In this document: positions 45,408-54,466 of the stretch, piece after piece
Layout: each line of letters opens with the position of its first letter
Numbering within the stretch: position 1 is the stretch's first letter
Made by a program: the position numbers and the translations under genes
The notes under the pieces: model-generated
Database searches by the model: none
What the model was told of the DNA's origin: nothing
What the model saw: the letters and a program-made list of their open reading frames with translations, nothing else
Source of the DNA: an uncultured Pelagibacteraceae bacterium
Lineage (GTDB): Bacteria > Pseudomonadota > Alphaproteobacteria > Pelagibacterales > Pelagibacteraceae
Direction: 5' to 3'
DNA length: 64,000 nt
NCBI GenBank assembly: GCA_902604565.1
Contig: CACKZF010000001.1
Coordinates: 1 to 64,000 of the forward strand

Positions 45408-47028
45408 TATTCTCTTTTAAAATATAATTTGACGTTATTGTAATAAAAAAGGCAGCAATTAAAATTAAAAATAATGATGGTACTGCTGCTGCTTCAAGCA
45501 TATCCTCTGATGCTGAGATATAAGCGGTAGTTGCGAATGTTTCAAAGTTAAACGGGCGTAGAACCAAGGTAATTGGTAATTCTCTAATTATTTCAAGAGA
45601 TATTAAAATAACCACAAATAATAATGAATTTCTTAAATATGGTACATGAATATTCATAAACGTTTTTCTTTTTGAATAGCCAAGGAGGTATGCGCTCTCA
45701 TCAACTGAAACGTTTATTTTTTCATATCCTGATTTTATTCCATTAAAAGCAAGTGAGTAAAAACGAACAAAATAAACAATAACTAAACCTAAAATAGATC
45801 CAATAAATAATTTTTTAATTGATAAAAAGCCTAATGATTTAATTATATTTTCATCAAACCAGGCAATAAAAGTTATAAAAGCAACGGCTAAAATAACACC
45901 TGGTATAGCATAACCTGAAATCGACAATGTGGATAAAAAATTTAATGTTTTATTTCTCGAAACTCGATTTCCATAATTAGAAATTAAAGCAAACATTATT
46001 AGAACCAAGCTTGATAATCCTACTAAATAAAGTGTATTTAATAAAAGATTTATTACATTTATGTCAAAGAAATTTTCTGGAAATTTTATTGTCCAATAAA
46101 GCATTTGCCCTAATGGAAATAGAAAACTTAGAAAGAACAATAAAAAACAAAACAAAAATGCAAAAAAAGAATTTGTTCCAGAAAGTTTTATTTTTTCTTT
46201 TTGTTTAAAACCACCTTTTGTATCCAAGTGATATCTTGCTTTTTTTCTAGATAAATTTTCAGTCAGAAAAAGAATAAATATAAATAACAAGAGAAAAAAT
46301 GATATACGATTAGCAAAAGCTAAATCATCAAAAGTTATCCAAGCATTATATATGCCAGTTGTTAACGTATTAACTGAAAAAAAATCTACCGCCCCAAACT
46401 CCGCTAGTGTTTCCATTGCAACTAAAGAGAGACCAGCAACTATTGCAGGTCTAGCGGCTGGTAATATTATTGAATAAAAAGATTTAAATTTTGAAAAACC
46501 TAAATTTCTTCCAAGGTCTATTAAATTTTGTGATTGATATAAAAAAGAAGATCTTGCAAGAATATAAACATAGGCATAAAGAGAAAATGAAATAGATAAT
46601 ATTAAACCAAACATTCCATCAAACTTTGGTATACTTTTATTGTACTCACCATCACCAAATAAAGTCTTTAATATTGTAAATGCAGTGCCATAATTGTCAA
46701 AAAATGCAAATAAAGAATATGCATAAATATAGGGTGGTATAGCAAAAGATAAAATTAATGCCCATTTAAAGAAGTTAACACATGGGAATTTGTAAAAAGA
46801 GACTACGTAAGCAGATCCAACACCTAGAAAAAAAGTTAGTATTAAGACACCAATTAAAAGTGACAAAGAATTAAAAATATATTCAAACAAAAAAGTTTTT
46901 TTAAGTATGTCAAAATATCGAGAAGTATCCTCAAAAAAGCTTAAAGAAACTGTCAAAATAGGGATTATAACAAGCAAGGAAATAAGCAGAGAACTTAAAA
47001 ACCAGATATTAAATTTGTTTGAAAACAT
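45400..47028 (-). CDS. fbpB: ABC transporter permease, iron(III)-type (FbpB-like)
   Basis: The 542-residue protein has about 12 helices in two homologous halves, each with an EAA-type loop: ARPAIVAGLSLVAMETLAEFG in the first half and SLLFVVILISLEIIRELP in the second. This duplicated permease is typical of FbpB/FutB. It lies downstream of the fbpA gene and the small cysteine peptide gene, after a terminator-like hairpin. It overlaps the ATPase gene by eight bases. Confidence 0.9.
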   Translation of the reverse strand: MFSNKFNIWFLSSLLISLLVIIPILTVSLSFFEDTSRYFDILKKTFLFEYIFNSLSLLIGVLILTFFLGVGSAYVVSFYKFPCVNFFKWALILSFAIPPYIYAYSLFAFFDNYGTAFTILKTLFGDGEYNKSIPKFDGMFGLILSISFSLYAYVYILARSSFLYQSQNLIDLGRNLGFSKFKSFYSIILPAARPAIVAGLSLVAMETLAEFGAVDFFSVNTLTTGIYNAWITFDDLAFANRISFFLLLFIFILFLTENLSRKKARYHLDTKGGFKQKEKIKLSGTNSFFAFLFCFLLFFLSFLFPLGQMLYWTIKFPENFFDINVINLLLNTLYLVGLSSLVLIMFALISNYGNRVSRNKTLNFLSTLSISGYAIPGVILAVAFITFIAWFDENIIKSLGFLSIKKLFIGSILGLVIVYFVRFYSLAFNGIKSGYEKINVSVDESAYLLGYSKRKTFMNIHVPYLRNSLLFVVILISLEIIRELPITLVLRPFNFETFATTAYISASEDMLEAAAVPSLFLILIAAFFITITSNYILKENNG

Positions 47029-47078
47029 AGAGATAATTGTAGTTTAAATGACCCATATAGTCTCTTTAAATATTTTTA

Positions 47079-47109
47079 AAAGTGCCTACGAAAAATACAT
47101 AGGCACTTT
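47079..47109 (-). terminator. Hairpin terminator between fbpA and fbpB
   Basis: AAAGTGCCTA (47079-47088) and TAGGCACTTT (47100-47109) form a perfect ten-base stem with an 11-base loop. On the minus strand it is followed by a T/A-rich run. It should reduce transcription of the permease and ATPase relative to the binding protein. Confidence 0.8.
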
Positions 47110-47121
47110 CATTAAGAAAAG

Positions 47122-47271
47122 TCAGATATTGAATACTTTTGAAATGTGCGGAAAATCTTTAGTACTTATCTCTGATAATTTTCTTTTATTTATTCTTTTG
47201 CTAATTTTTTTACACTCCTCTGCACATGGTATGCATGCATCGGCTGATTTATTTAAATTAACTTCAGACAT
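47122..47271 (-). CDS. Small cysteine-containing peptide (49 aa) between fbpA and fbpB
   Basis: The frame from ATG 47271 begins 23 bases after the fbpA stop and ends just before the terminator hairpin at 47079-47109. The product begins MSEVNLNKSADACIPCAEEC: three cysteines in a C-x2-C-x3-C pattern on a helix. This recalls the CxxCAxxC pattern of four-helix copper-binding (DUF326-like) proteins, but it is far shorter. A longer frame from a TTG at 47304 is possible but overlaps fbpA. Metal binding is a guess. Confidence 0.5.
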   Translation of the reverse strand: MSEVNLNKSADACIPCAEECKKISKRINKRKLSEISTKDFPHISKVFNI

Positions 47272-47294
47272 AAATTTTTTTTTAACTTTCAATG

Positions 47295-48323
47295 TTATTT
47301 CCAACCAGCAGCAGTCATTACTTCTAAGGCATCAGCTTGCTTTGCCCCATAACTAGCAACACTTGTTGTCAGATCTTGTTTAAAATCTAAACCTAAATTG
47401 TTTACTACTAATGGACTTGGTGAAACGCCTGCAATCATTGGAAACTCAAATGTATTATTTGTAAAATGTTCTTGAGCTTCTGGTGACAATAAGAAATCAA
47501 CAAGTGCAATTGCATTAGCTTTGTTAGGTGCACCTTTTACTAAAGCAGCACAACTAATATTCATATGTGTTCCTCTATCATTTTGATTTGGGAAAAATGC
47601 TTTAACTTTTTTTGCAGCTTCCTGTTGTTCTGGACCTTTATTACCTGATAACATCAAAGCTAAGTAATAAGTATTTGCAACAGCAATATCAGCTTCACCA
47701 GCTGCTACAGCCATAATTTGTGCTCTATCATTTCCTTTTGGATCTCTAGCCATGTTTGCAACAACTCCTTTAGCCCACTCAGCTGCAGCCTTTTTTCCGT
47801 TATTTTTAACTAATGAAGCTACAAGAGATTTATTATAAATGTTACTAGAAGCTCTAATTGCAATTCTGCCTTTCCACTTTGGATCAGCTAAACTTTCATA
47901 AGTTAATCCTGATAATTCAGCACCACTTACTCTTTCTGGTGAGTAGTAAACAATTCTTGCTCTTTTTGCTACTCCAACCCAGTGTGTAGTTCTAAAACTC
48001 TTAGGCACTGATGATTTAATTGTAGATGAAACTAATCCTGATTGAGTCATTCCTTTTGCTTTAAAAGCACCACATCTTCCAGCATCAGCTGTAATGTATA
48101 AGTCTGCAGCAGAATCTGCTCCTTCTTCAATCATTCTTTTTTCTAAGGCGCCAGCTTTACCGTTAATTAAATTTACTTTAATTCCAGTGGCAGCTGTAAA
48201 TTTACTATAAAGTTCAGCATCTGCTTTATAGTGTCTTGCATTAAAGATATTTACCTCATTTGCTATCGCGAAAGTCGATATAAATAAGGATAAAATTAAC
48301 GCAGAAATTGTCATTTTTTTCAT
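47295..48323 (-). CDS. fbpA: Iron(III) ABC transporter substrate-binding protein (FutA/FbpA-like)
   Basis: The 342-residue periplasmic protein has a signal peptide (MKKMTISALILSLFISTFAI). The mature start VNIFNARHYKADAELYSKFT is typical of FutA/IdiA-type ferric-binding proteins, which use several tyrosines as ligands. ANTYYLALM supplies an adjacent tyrosine pair. The class 1 periplasmic-binding fold length is normal. Upstream lies a sigma-70 promoter whose spacer is a perfect palindrome, and a second Fur-like palindrome. This suggests iron-dependent control. Confidence 0.93.
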   Translation of the reverse strand: MKKMTISALILSLFISTFAIANEVNIFNARHYKADAELYSKFTAATGIKVNLINGKAGALEKRMIEEGADSAADLYITADAGRCGAFKAKGMTQSGLVSSTIKSSVPKSFRTTHWVGVAKRARIVYYSPERVSGAELSGLTYESLADPKWKGRIAIRASSNIYNKSLVASLVKNNGKKAAAEWAKGVVANMARDPKGNDRAQIMAVAAGEADIAVANTYYLALMLSGNKGPEQQEAAKKVKAFFPNQNDRGTHMNISCAALVKGAPNKANAIALVDFLLSPEAQEHFTNNTFEFPMIAGVSPSPLVVNNLGLDFKQDLTTSVASYGAKQADALEVMTAAGWK

Positions 48324-48350
48324 AATCGCTCTCTATGTTAGTTTTTTATT

Positions 48351-48379
48351 TTTATAATAGTTCTGAGAACTATTCGCAA
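48351..48379 (-). promoter_or_regulatory. fbpA promoter with a palindromic spacer
   Basis: On the minus strand TTGCGA (48374-48379) and TATAAA (48351-48356) are 17 bases apart. The spacer is part of a perfect 9+1+9 palindrome, AATAGTTCT-G-AGAACTATT (48356-48374). A dimer bound there would block RNA polymerase. Transcription would start near 48344, about 20 bases before the ATG. Confidence 0.6.
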
Positions 48380-48400
48380 TGAGAATGATTATCAATCTCA
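48380..48400. promoter_or_regulatory. Fur-like inverted repeat upstream of fbpA
   Basis: TGAGAATGAT-T-ATCAATCTCA has ten-base arms with one mismatch. It resembles the classic Fur box (GATAATGATAATCATTATC) in its core GATTATC. It sits directly upstream of the fbpA -35 element. Fur, Irr or RirA control is plausible; the sequence does not decide which. Confidence 0.55.
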
Positions 48401-48437
48401 ATATTGACGCACCCTTATCCTTATTTTTATTGATATT

Positions 48438-49328
48438 TTAAGACTTAAATTCTGAAATTTTACTATAAAGAAAATTCCTAAAGATAGTTACTCTAGCAAC
48501 ATTTTTGAGAGACTCAGGAAATACAAAGTGTGCCTCAGTAATTGGACCTTCAACCTTTGGTAGAACTTTAATTACATTGTTTGATAAAGATACAATATAA
48601 TCTGGTAGAGCAGCAAGACCTACTCCACTTTCAACAGCCAAAAGTAAACCCATTACACTATTTACTCTCATTACAGTTTTTCTTTTCTTGTTATCTTTCA
48701 TACCCAATTTTAATGCCCAATCAGGATTAAATACTGGAGATGGTGCACCTCTACCAAATGAAATAAATTTATGTTTATTCAAATCACTAAGAGTTTTTGG
48801 CATCCCGTATTTTTCAAAATATTTAGTAGATCCATAAATATGATAATTAATATCCATCAATTTTCTTTGGATATAATTAAGCTGTTTTGGCCTTCTCATA
48901 AATATTCCAATATCAGCTTGTCTTGTACTTAAATCTAACTCTTTATCATCAAAAATTAATTCTACTTCGATTTCTGGATTTAACTCCATAAATTCTTGGA
49001 TTCTTGGTGTTAACCAATGAGTTCCAAAACTTCTAACCGTTGTAATAGTTAATTTTCCAGTCGGTTTATGTTTTTGATCTCCTAAAGTTGTTTCAACCTC
49101 TTTAAGTTTACTTATAACTTCATGTGCAGTTTTATAAACATATTCACCATTTTCAGTAAGTGTTAACCCTCTTGCATGTCTTTCGAAAAGCTTTACTTTT
49201 AAATCTTCTTCTAAAGATTGAATTTGTCTACTTATTGCAGATTGGCTTAGATTAAGAATTACAGTCGCACTTGTGAAACTACCAGCTTCAGCAACTGCGT
49301 GAAAAATTTTTAATTTATCCCAATCCAT
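48438..49328 (-). CDS. LysR family transcriptional regulator
   Basis: The 296-residue protein starts DWDKLKIFHAVAEAGSFTSA, with the LysR winged-helix motif LSQSAISRQIQSLEEDLKVKLF. A type 2 periplasmic-binding-like effector domain follows (about 90-290). It overlaps the start of the AcuI gene stop/start by one base, so it is cotranscribed with the reductase. LysR regulators often control a divergent or adjacent gene; here acuI and possibly fbpA are candidates. The effector is unknown. Confidence 0.92.
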   Translation of the reverse strand: MDWDKLKIFHAVAEAGSFTSATVILNLSQSAISRQIQSLEEDLKVKLFERHARGLTLTENGEYVYKTAHEVISKLKEVETTLGDQKHKPTGKLTITTVRSFGTHWLTPRIQEFMELNPEIEVELIFDDKELDLSTRQADIGIFMRRPKQLNYIQRKLMDINYHIYGSTKYFEKYGMPKTLSDLNKHKFISFGRGAPSPVFNPDWALKLGMKDNKKRKTVMRVNSVMGLLLAVESGVGLAALPDYIVSLSNNVIKVLPKVEGPITEAHFVFPESLKNVARVTIFRNFLYSKISEFKS

Positions 49329-50332
49329 TATTTGTTTACATCCACTAGAATTTTATTTTTTAATTTTCCTTCAAGCATTTCTGGAAATACATTCAAAAGT
49401 TCTTCAAGCCCAACTGTTTTAATTGATTTTTCAATAATACTAAAATCTACTAAATTTGGTATTTCGCCCCAAACAAATTCTTTTCTTTTGTTGCTTACAT
49501 TAACTGAATCTACACCCCATAGTTTTACAGCTCTGATATAAAAAGGAACAACTGATGTATTTAATTTGTTAGTTCCGCTTGCATTTCCACATACTGCAAC
49601 AATTCCTTTTAGTCTGGTTTGGGAAATTGCATTTGCCAGTATATTTCCCCCTACAGTATCAACAACACCATCCCAAGTACCTTTGCCAATTAATCTTGGC
49701 TCGCCTTCAAATTCTTTACGATCAAGAACCGTTTTTGCCCCTAATTCCTTTAAATACTCAGCTTTTTCTGGTTTACCGGTGATTGCGGTTACATTGCATC
49801 CCATTTTAGATAAAATATTTACGGCAACCATCCCTACTCCACCTGTTGAACCTGTTACAAGAACATCGTTAACTTTGCTTTGAAGTAATAATTCTTCTTT
49901 TGCTTTTACAGCAAATGCGCACAACATTGCTGTAAAGCCTGCAGTACCCATCATCATTGCTTGCTTTAAATCAATGCCTGAAGGTTTCTTTATAAGAAAC
50001 TCTTTTTTAACTCTTGCATATTGAGAGAAACCTCCATGAAATAATTCTCCAACTCTGCAACCAGTAAGTATTACCTCATCACCTTCTTTAAATTCTTCTG
50101 ACTTGCTTTCTGCTACTGTACCTGAGAAATCAATTCCGGGAATTCTTGGAAACTCTTTAACTAATTTTGCACCATCTTTTAAAATCAAAGCATCTTTATA
50201 ATTTAGATCAGAGTATTGTATTTTAACCAAAACCTCACCCTCGTTTAAAAAATCAAAATTTAATTCTTTAACCTCTTGAGAAAAATTTTCACCTTCCTGG
50301 TTTACGACCAGAGCTTTGAAAGTTTCAGGCAT
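49328..50332 (-). CDS. acuI: Acryloyl-CoA reductase (NADPH), AcuI/YhdH type
   Basis: The 334-residue MDR protein lacks structural zinc cysteines. It has the YhdH/AcuI N-terminus MPETFKALVVNQEG, the segment YSDLNYKDALILKDG and IPGIDFSGTV. The cofactor motif is VTGSTGGVGMVAVNIL. AcuI reduces the toxic acryloyl-CoA formed from DMSP-derived acrylate or 3-hydroxypropionate. This fits a marine SAR11-type bacterium that uses DMSP. It is followed by a LysR regulator gene with a one-base overlap and preceded by folE. Confidence 0.9.
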   Translation of the reverse strand: MPETFKALVVNQEGENFSQEVKELNFDFLNEGEVLVKIQYSDLNYKDALILKDGAKLVKEFPRIPGIDFSGTVAESKSEEFKEGDEVILTGCRVGELFHGGFSQYARVKKEFLIKKPSGIDLKQAMMMGTAGFTAMLCAFAVKAKEELLLQSKVNDVLVTGSTGGVGMVAVNILSKMGCNVTAITGKPEKAEYLKELGAKTVLDRKEFEGEPRLIGKGTWDGVVDTVGGNILANAISQTRLKGIVAVCGNASGTNKLNTSVVPFYIRAVKLWGVDSVNVSNKRKEFVWGEIPNLVDFSIIEKSIKTVGLEELLNVFPEMLEGKLKNKILVDVNK

Positions 50333-50345
50333 GTATAATTAAACT

Positions 50346-50948
50346 CTATTTTGCAATAAATCGCAAATATCTATTCTGATAACTAAGATCGTCTTTAAAC
50401 TGACCTAAATAAAAATTAGTAACAGTTGTAGCTTGTTCCTTTTTAATACCTCGCATAGTCATACACTGGTGAGTTGAGTCAATTGTTACTGCAACGCCTT
50501 TTGCATCAAGTGACTCCATTAATGTATTCGCAATTTGAACTGTTAATCTTTCCTGTGTTTGAAGCCTTTTTGAAAAAACTTCCACAACTCTTGCAATCTT
50601 GCTGAGTCCAACAACTCTCTCATTTGGAATATAAGCAACATGTGCGATACCAATAATAGGTGCCATATGATGTTCGCAGTGACTTTGTACAGAAATATTT
50701 TTTTGAACTACCATATCGCTGTAGCCTTCAACATCCCCAAAAGTTTTGCTTAAAATTTCTTTAGGGTCCTCTTTGTAACCTTTAAAGTACTCTTTGAATG
50801 CTTTCGTAACTCTTTTTGGAGTTTCTAATAAACCTTCTCTAGATGGATCTTCACCTAGCCATTTTAAGATTTTAACAAAAGCTTCTCGCGCCTCTTCATC
50901 TGTTACAACCTCAGTATTTTTGTTATTTTCGTTTTTTACTAATTTCAT
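50346..50948 (-). CDS. folE: GTP cyclohydrolase I
   Basis: The 200-residue protein has the FolE signature SVQSHCEHHMAPIIGIAHVAY with the zinc cysteine and histidine. It also has VVEVFSKRLQTQERLT and the second zinc cysteine in STHQCMTMRGIKK. It makes dihydroneopterin triphosphate from GTP, the first step of folate synthesis. Folate links to the tetrahydrofolate-dependent DMGDH proteins nearby. The gene diverges from hisI by 80 bases. Confidence 0.96.
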   Translation of the reverse strand: MKLVKNENNKNTEVVTDEEAREAFVKILKWLGEDPSREGLLETPKRVTKAFKEYFKGYKEDPKEILSKTFGDVEGYSDMVVQKNISVQSHCEHHMAPIIGIAHVAYIPNERVVGLSKIARVVEVFSKRLQTQERLTVQIANTLMESLDAKGVAVTIDSTHQCMTMRGIKKEQATTVTNFYLGQFKDDLSYQNRYLRFIAK

Positions 50949-51028
50949 GATGGGTTTTTATATATATAAATCCTTAAATTTAAAATATTTAATATATTCA
51001 GTAATATGTTAGATATTGCGACTTATAT

Positions 51029-51496
51029 ATGTTTAAAAAAAGAGAAAATGTCGCTGATATAGAGGAAGGTAACCTATTATCTCCAAAATTCGATAACGAT
51101 GGTTTAATCCCTGTAATTACAACATGTGCTGATACCAAAGAGATTCTCATGCATGGTTATATGAATGTTGAAGCTTTAAAATTAACTATAGAAACAAAAG
51201 AAGCTCACTATTGGAGCAGGTCTAGAAAAGAAATTTGGCATAAAGGAAAAACTAGTGGCTTTACTCAGAAAGTTAAAGAAATAAGAATTGATGATGATCA
51301 AGATGCAGTTTGGATAACTGTAGATATTGGTGATGGCGCAAGTTGCCATGTTGGTTATAGATCATGTTTTTATCGATCAGTTCCAACAGGAAAAATTGAA
51401 AATGGACGTAAAGTAGAAATGAAATTTGAAGAAGAAAAGAAAAAATTTGATCCAGAAGTTGTTTATAAAGGACAACCTAATCCTACTAAAATTTAA
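51029..51496 (+). CDS. hisI: Phosphoribosyl-AMP cyclohydrolase (HisI) with an altered zinc ligand
   Basis: The 155-residue protein has the HisI core: FDNDGLIPVITTCADTKEIL, AHYWSRSRKEIWHKGKTSG and ASCHVGYRSCFYR, which holds two of the zinc cysteines. The motif that normally reads DCDGD reads DDDQD, so the third zinc cysteine is an aspartate. I recall similar DDDQD versions in other alphaproteobacteria. HisI opens the adenine ring in histidine synthesis. The C-terminal tail of about 30 charged residues extends beyond the domain. It overlaps the DUF2237 gene by one base. Confidence 0.9.
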   Translation: MFKKRENVADIEEGNLLSPKFDNDGLIPVITTCADTKEILMHGYMNVEALKLTIETKEAHYWSRSRKEIWHKGKTSGFTQKVKEIRIDDDQDAVWITVDIGDGASCHVGYRSCFYRSVPTGKIENGRKVEMKFEEEKKKFDPEVVYKGQPNPTKI

Positions 51497-51870
51497 TGAG
51501 TGAGGCTCAAAAAAATGTTCTTGGAGAAGATCTTGAAGAATGTTCTAAAAATCCATTAACTGGTTGGTTCAGAGATGGTTGTTGTAATACTGATGAAAAT
51601 GATCGAGGTTTGCACACAGTTTGCGTAAAAGTTAATGATGAATTTTTAGAATGGTGCAAAAAGGCTGGTAACGATTTAATAACACCTCACCCTGAATTTG
51701 GTTTTCCTGGATTGGTAGATGGAGATAACTGGTGTGTATGTGCCAGTTGGGTTGCAAGAGCTTTAGAAGCAGGGATTGGATGCTCTATTTATTTAAAAAA
51801 GACTCACGTTAATACTTTAAAGTTAGTGCCAATTGAAACTTTAAAAAAATTTGCAATAGATCTTTCTTAA
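51496..51870 (+). CDS. DUF2237 family protein
   Basis: The 124-residue protein has the DUF2237 pattern: NVLGEDLEECSKNPLTGWFRDGCCNT, shortened here to its key residues, then HTVCVKV, FPGLVDGDNWCVCASWV and HVNTLKLVP. Several conserved cysteines suggest a metal or disulfide role. Function is unknown. It starts within the hisI stop codon (TAATG overlap) and converges on the ETF-QO gene with one base between them. Confidence 0.88.
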   Translation: MSEAQKNVLGEDLEECSKNPLTGWFRDGCCNTDENDRGLHTVCVKVNDEFLEWCKKAGNDLITPHPEFGFPGLVDGDNWCVCASWVARALEAGIGCSIYLKKTHVNTLKLVPIETLKKFAIDLS

Positions 51871-51871
51871 C

Positions 51872-53491
51872 CTACATATTTCCGTACTTAGGTCCACCCC
51901 CACCCTCTGGAGTAACCCATGTAATATTTTGTGACGGCTCTTTTATATCGCAAGTTTTACAATGAATACAGTTTTGAGAATTAATCACAAATTTATCAAC
52001 ATCATTTTCTTTTTGAATTTCATAAACTCCAACTGGGCAGTATCTTTGCGCAGGCTCATCGTATTTACCTAAAGTATATTTTATTGGTAAATCTTTATCT
52101 TTAAGTCGAAGATGTACAGGCTGATTTTCAGCATGATTAGTTCCTGTTAGATAAACTGAACTAGTTTTATCAAATGTAATGACATTATCTGGTTTTGGAT
52201 AATCTATTTTTGGCATTTCACTTGCTGGTTTTAAAGTTTCGTGATCAGCATGTTTGTGTTTTAGTGTAAATGGCAATCTTCCTTTAAATAAAATTTGATC
52301 AATCCCTGTAAATATTATTCCAAGAATTAAACCCCAGCTAAAGCTAGGTTTAACATTTCTAGCCTCATATAACTCTTTATAAACCCAACTTTTTTTGAAT
52401 TTATCCTCATAAATAGATAATTCTTTGCTTGATTTTATGTGATCAATAATAGTTTCTGCTGCAATCATTCCACTTTTCATTGCAGTATGTGATCCTTTAA
52501 TTTTTGGCATGTTTAATGTACCAGCATCACAACCAACTAATAACGCACCTGGCATAAACATCTTGGGTAGACTTTGAAAACCTCCTTCTATAAGTGCTCT
52601 TGCTCCAAATGATATTCTTTTGCCACCTTCTAATATTGATTTGATCGCAGGATGAGTTTTAAATTTTTGAAATTCATCAAATGGTGAAAGATGAGGATTT
52701 TTATAATCAAGACCGATGACATATCCTAAAAAAATTTGTTTATTTTCCGCATGATAAACAAAACTTCCCCCATAGGTGCTATTATCTAATGGCCAACCGG
52801 CTGTATGCATCACTAGACCTTCTTCGTGATTTTCTTCTTTTAATTCCCATATTTCTTTAAATCCTATTCCATACTGTTGTGGATCTTTTCCTTTATCTAA
52901 ATCAAATTTTTTGATTAATTCTTTTCCTAAATGTCCTCTACACCCTTCGGCAAAAACTGTAACTTTTGCGTGAAGTTCCATTCCTGGTTCATAACCATCT
53001 TTTTTATTTCCTTCTTTATCTAAACCCATATCTTGAGTTGCCACACCTTTAACAGAACCATCTTCATTATATAAAACTTCACTTGCGGGAAAACCTGGGA
53101 ATATTTCAACTCCAAGACTTTCAGCTTGCTCAGCTAACCATCTACATAAATTAGCAAGACTAATAATATAATTATTATGATTTTGTTGTACTTTAGGTAA
53201 TAACCAAGTTGGCCAACTAATTTTTTTTGTCATGCCTAGAAATAGAAATTTTTCTTTATTAACTTTTGTTTTAATTGGTGGATTAAGATCTTTCCAATTT
53301 GGCAATAGTTCATCTAAGGCTCGCGTTTCAAACACGTTCCCGGATAAAATATGTGCACCTATTTCAGATGCTTTTTCTAAAAGGCAGACATTAATATCTG
53401 GATTTAACTGCTTTAATTTTATTGCAGTTGAAAGTCCCGATGGTCCGCCACCTACGATTACAACATCGTATTCCATCACTTCTCTGGACAT
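51872..53491 (-). CDS. Electron-transfer flavoprotein:ubiquinone oxidoreductase
   Basis: The 539-residue protein has an FAD motif at the N-terminus (VVIVGGGPSGLSTAIKL) and the membrane-associated ubiquinone region. The C-terminal 4Fe-4S motif has cysteines in RYCPVGVYE and NCIHCKTCDIK. It passes electrons from reduced ETF to ubiquinone at the inner membrane. It follows etfA by 21 bases in the operon of a DMGDH-like protein and EtfBA, so it probably receives electrons from demethylation of N-methyl glycines. Confidence 0.96.
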   Translation of the reverse strand: MSREVMEYDVVIVGGGPSGLSTAIKLKQLNPDINVCLLEKASEIGAHILSGNVFETRALDELLPNWKDLNPPIKTKVNKEKFLFLGMTKKISWPTWLLPKVQQNHNNYIISLANLCRWLAEQAESLGVEIFPGFPASEVLYNEDGSVKGVATQDMGLDKEGNKKDGYEPGMELHAKVTVFAEGCRGHLGKELIKKFDLDKGKDPQQYGIGFKEIWELKEENHEEGLVMHTAGWPLDNSTYGGSFVYHAENKQIFLGYVIGLDYKNPHLSPFDEFQKFKTHPAIKSILEGGKRISFGARALIEGGFQSLPKMFMPGALLVGCDAGTLNMPKIKGSHTAMKSGMIAAETIIDHIKSSKELSIYEDKFKKSWVYKELYEARNVKPSFSWGLILGIIFTGIDQILFKGRLPFTLKHKHADHETLKPASEMPKIDYPKPDNVITFDKTSSVYLTGTNHAENQPVHLRLKDKDLPIKYTLGKYDEPAQRYCPVGVYEIQKENDVDKFVINSQNCIHCKTCDIKEPSQNITWVTPEGGGGPKYGNM

Positions 53492-53512
53492 ATTAATTTC
53501 TTACAGTATTTG

Positions 53513-54466
53513 TTATTTTTGTATAGTGTTTAATTTGTTCAGTTCCTCTAGGAATTGAGGAAGTGCTTCGAATAAATCAGCTTCCAGGCCGTAATCTGCG
53601 ACACTAAAAATAGGTGCTTCACCATCTTTATTTATAGCAACAATAACTTTGCTTTCTTTCATTCCTGCTAAATGTTGAATAGCTCCAGAAATTCCAACTG
53701 CTATATATAAATCAGGCACAACAACTTTTCCTGTTTGTCCCACTTGATGTTCGTTTGTGATATATCCGGCATCAACTGCAGCTCTTGAAGCTCCAATTGC
53801 TGCGTTTAATTTGTCCGCTACATCAGTTATTAGTTTAAAATTTTCACCACTTTGTAAGCCTCTACCACCTGAAATTACTATTCTAGCTGTACCTAATTCA
53901 GGTCTATCTGATTTGATTTCTTCTCTATTTATAAATTTTGTATTTTCAGTTTGATCTGCTGCATCGATTTTTTCTATTTCGGCAGATCCACCGGTTGTCT
54001 CTGCTGCTTCAAATGATGTTGGTCTAATAGTAACACATTTTTTTTCATCATTACTTTTAACTGTAGCAAATGCATTTCCTGCATAAATTGGTCTTAGAAA
54101 GGTATCAGGAGATATAACTTTTATAATATCACTTACTTGTGAGATATCTAATAAAGCTGCAACTCTTGGCATAAGGTTTTTTCCAAATGTATTTGCTGAG
54201 CAAATAATATGTGAATATTTATCAGCGTGTTTTAAAATTGCTGCAGTATAATTTTCAGCAATATAATTTTCGTAAATTTCATGATCTATATGCAGAACTT
54301 TTTTTACTAAAGGAACTTCAGATAAAGATTTCGCAACATCATCTGCCTTACTTCCAATTAATAATACATGAAGATCTTGATCTATTTGTGCTGCAGCTGT
54401 AATTGCATTCAATGTAAATGGTTTTACTTCTTTGTTGTTATGCTCTGCTATTAATAAAACTGACAT
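53513..54466 (-). CDS. etfA: Electron-transfer flavoprotein alpha subunit
   Basis: The 317-residue protein has an N-terminal ETF domain and the C-terminal FAD-binding region with GGRGLQSGENF, VGQTGKVVVPDLYIAVGISGA and KVIVAINKDGEAPIF. It binds FAD together with EtfB and carries electrons from flavin dehydrogenases to ETF-QO. It overlaps etfB by one base and lies upstream of the ETF-QO gene. Confidence 0.97.
   Translation of the reverse strand: MSVLLIAEHNNKEVKPFTLNAITAAAQIDQDLHVLLIGSKADDVAKSLSEVPLVKKVLHIDHEIYENYIAENYTAAILKHADKYSHIICSANTFGKNLMPRVAALLDISQVSDIIKVISPDTFLRPIYAGNAFATVKSNDEKKCVTIRPTSFEAAETTGGSAEIEKIDAADQTENTKFINREEIKSDRPELGTARIVISGGRGLQSGENFKLITDVADKLNAAIGASRAAVDAGYITNEHQVGQTGKVVVPDLYIAVGISGAIQHLAGMKESKVIVAINKDGEAPIFSVADYGLEADLFEALPQFLEELNKLNTIQK

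Noticed and set aside
47122-47304. 60-codon version of the small cysteine peptide starting at TTG 47304
   Set aside because: It overlaps the end of fbpA and needs a TTG start. The ATG at 47271 gives a cleaner gene.
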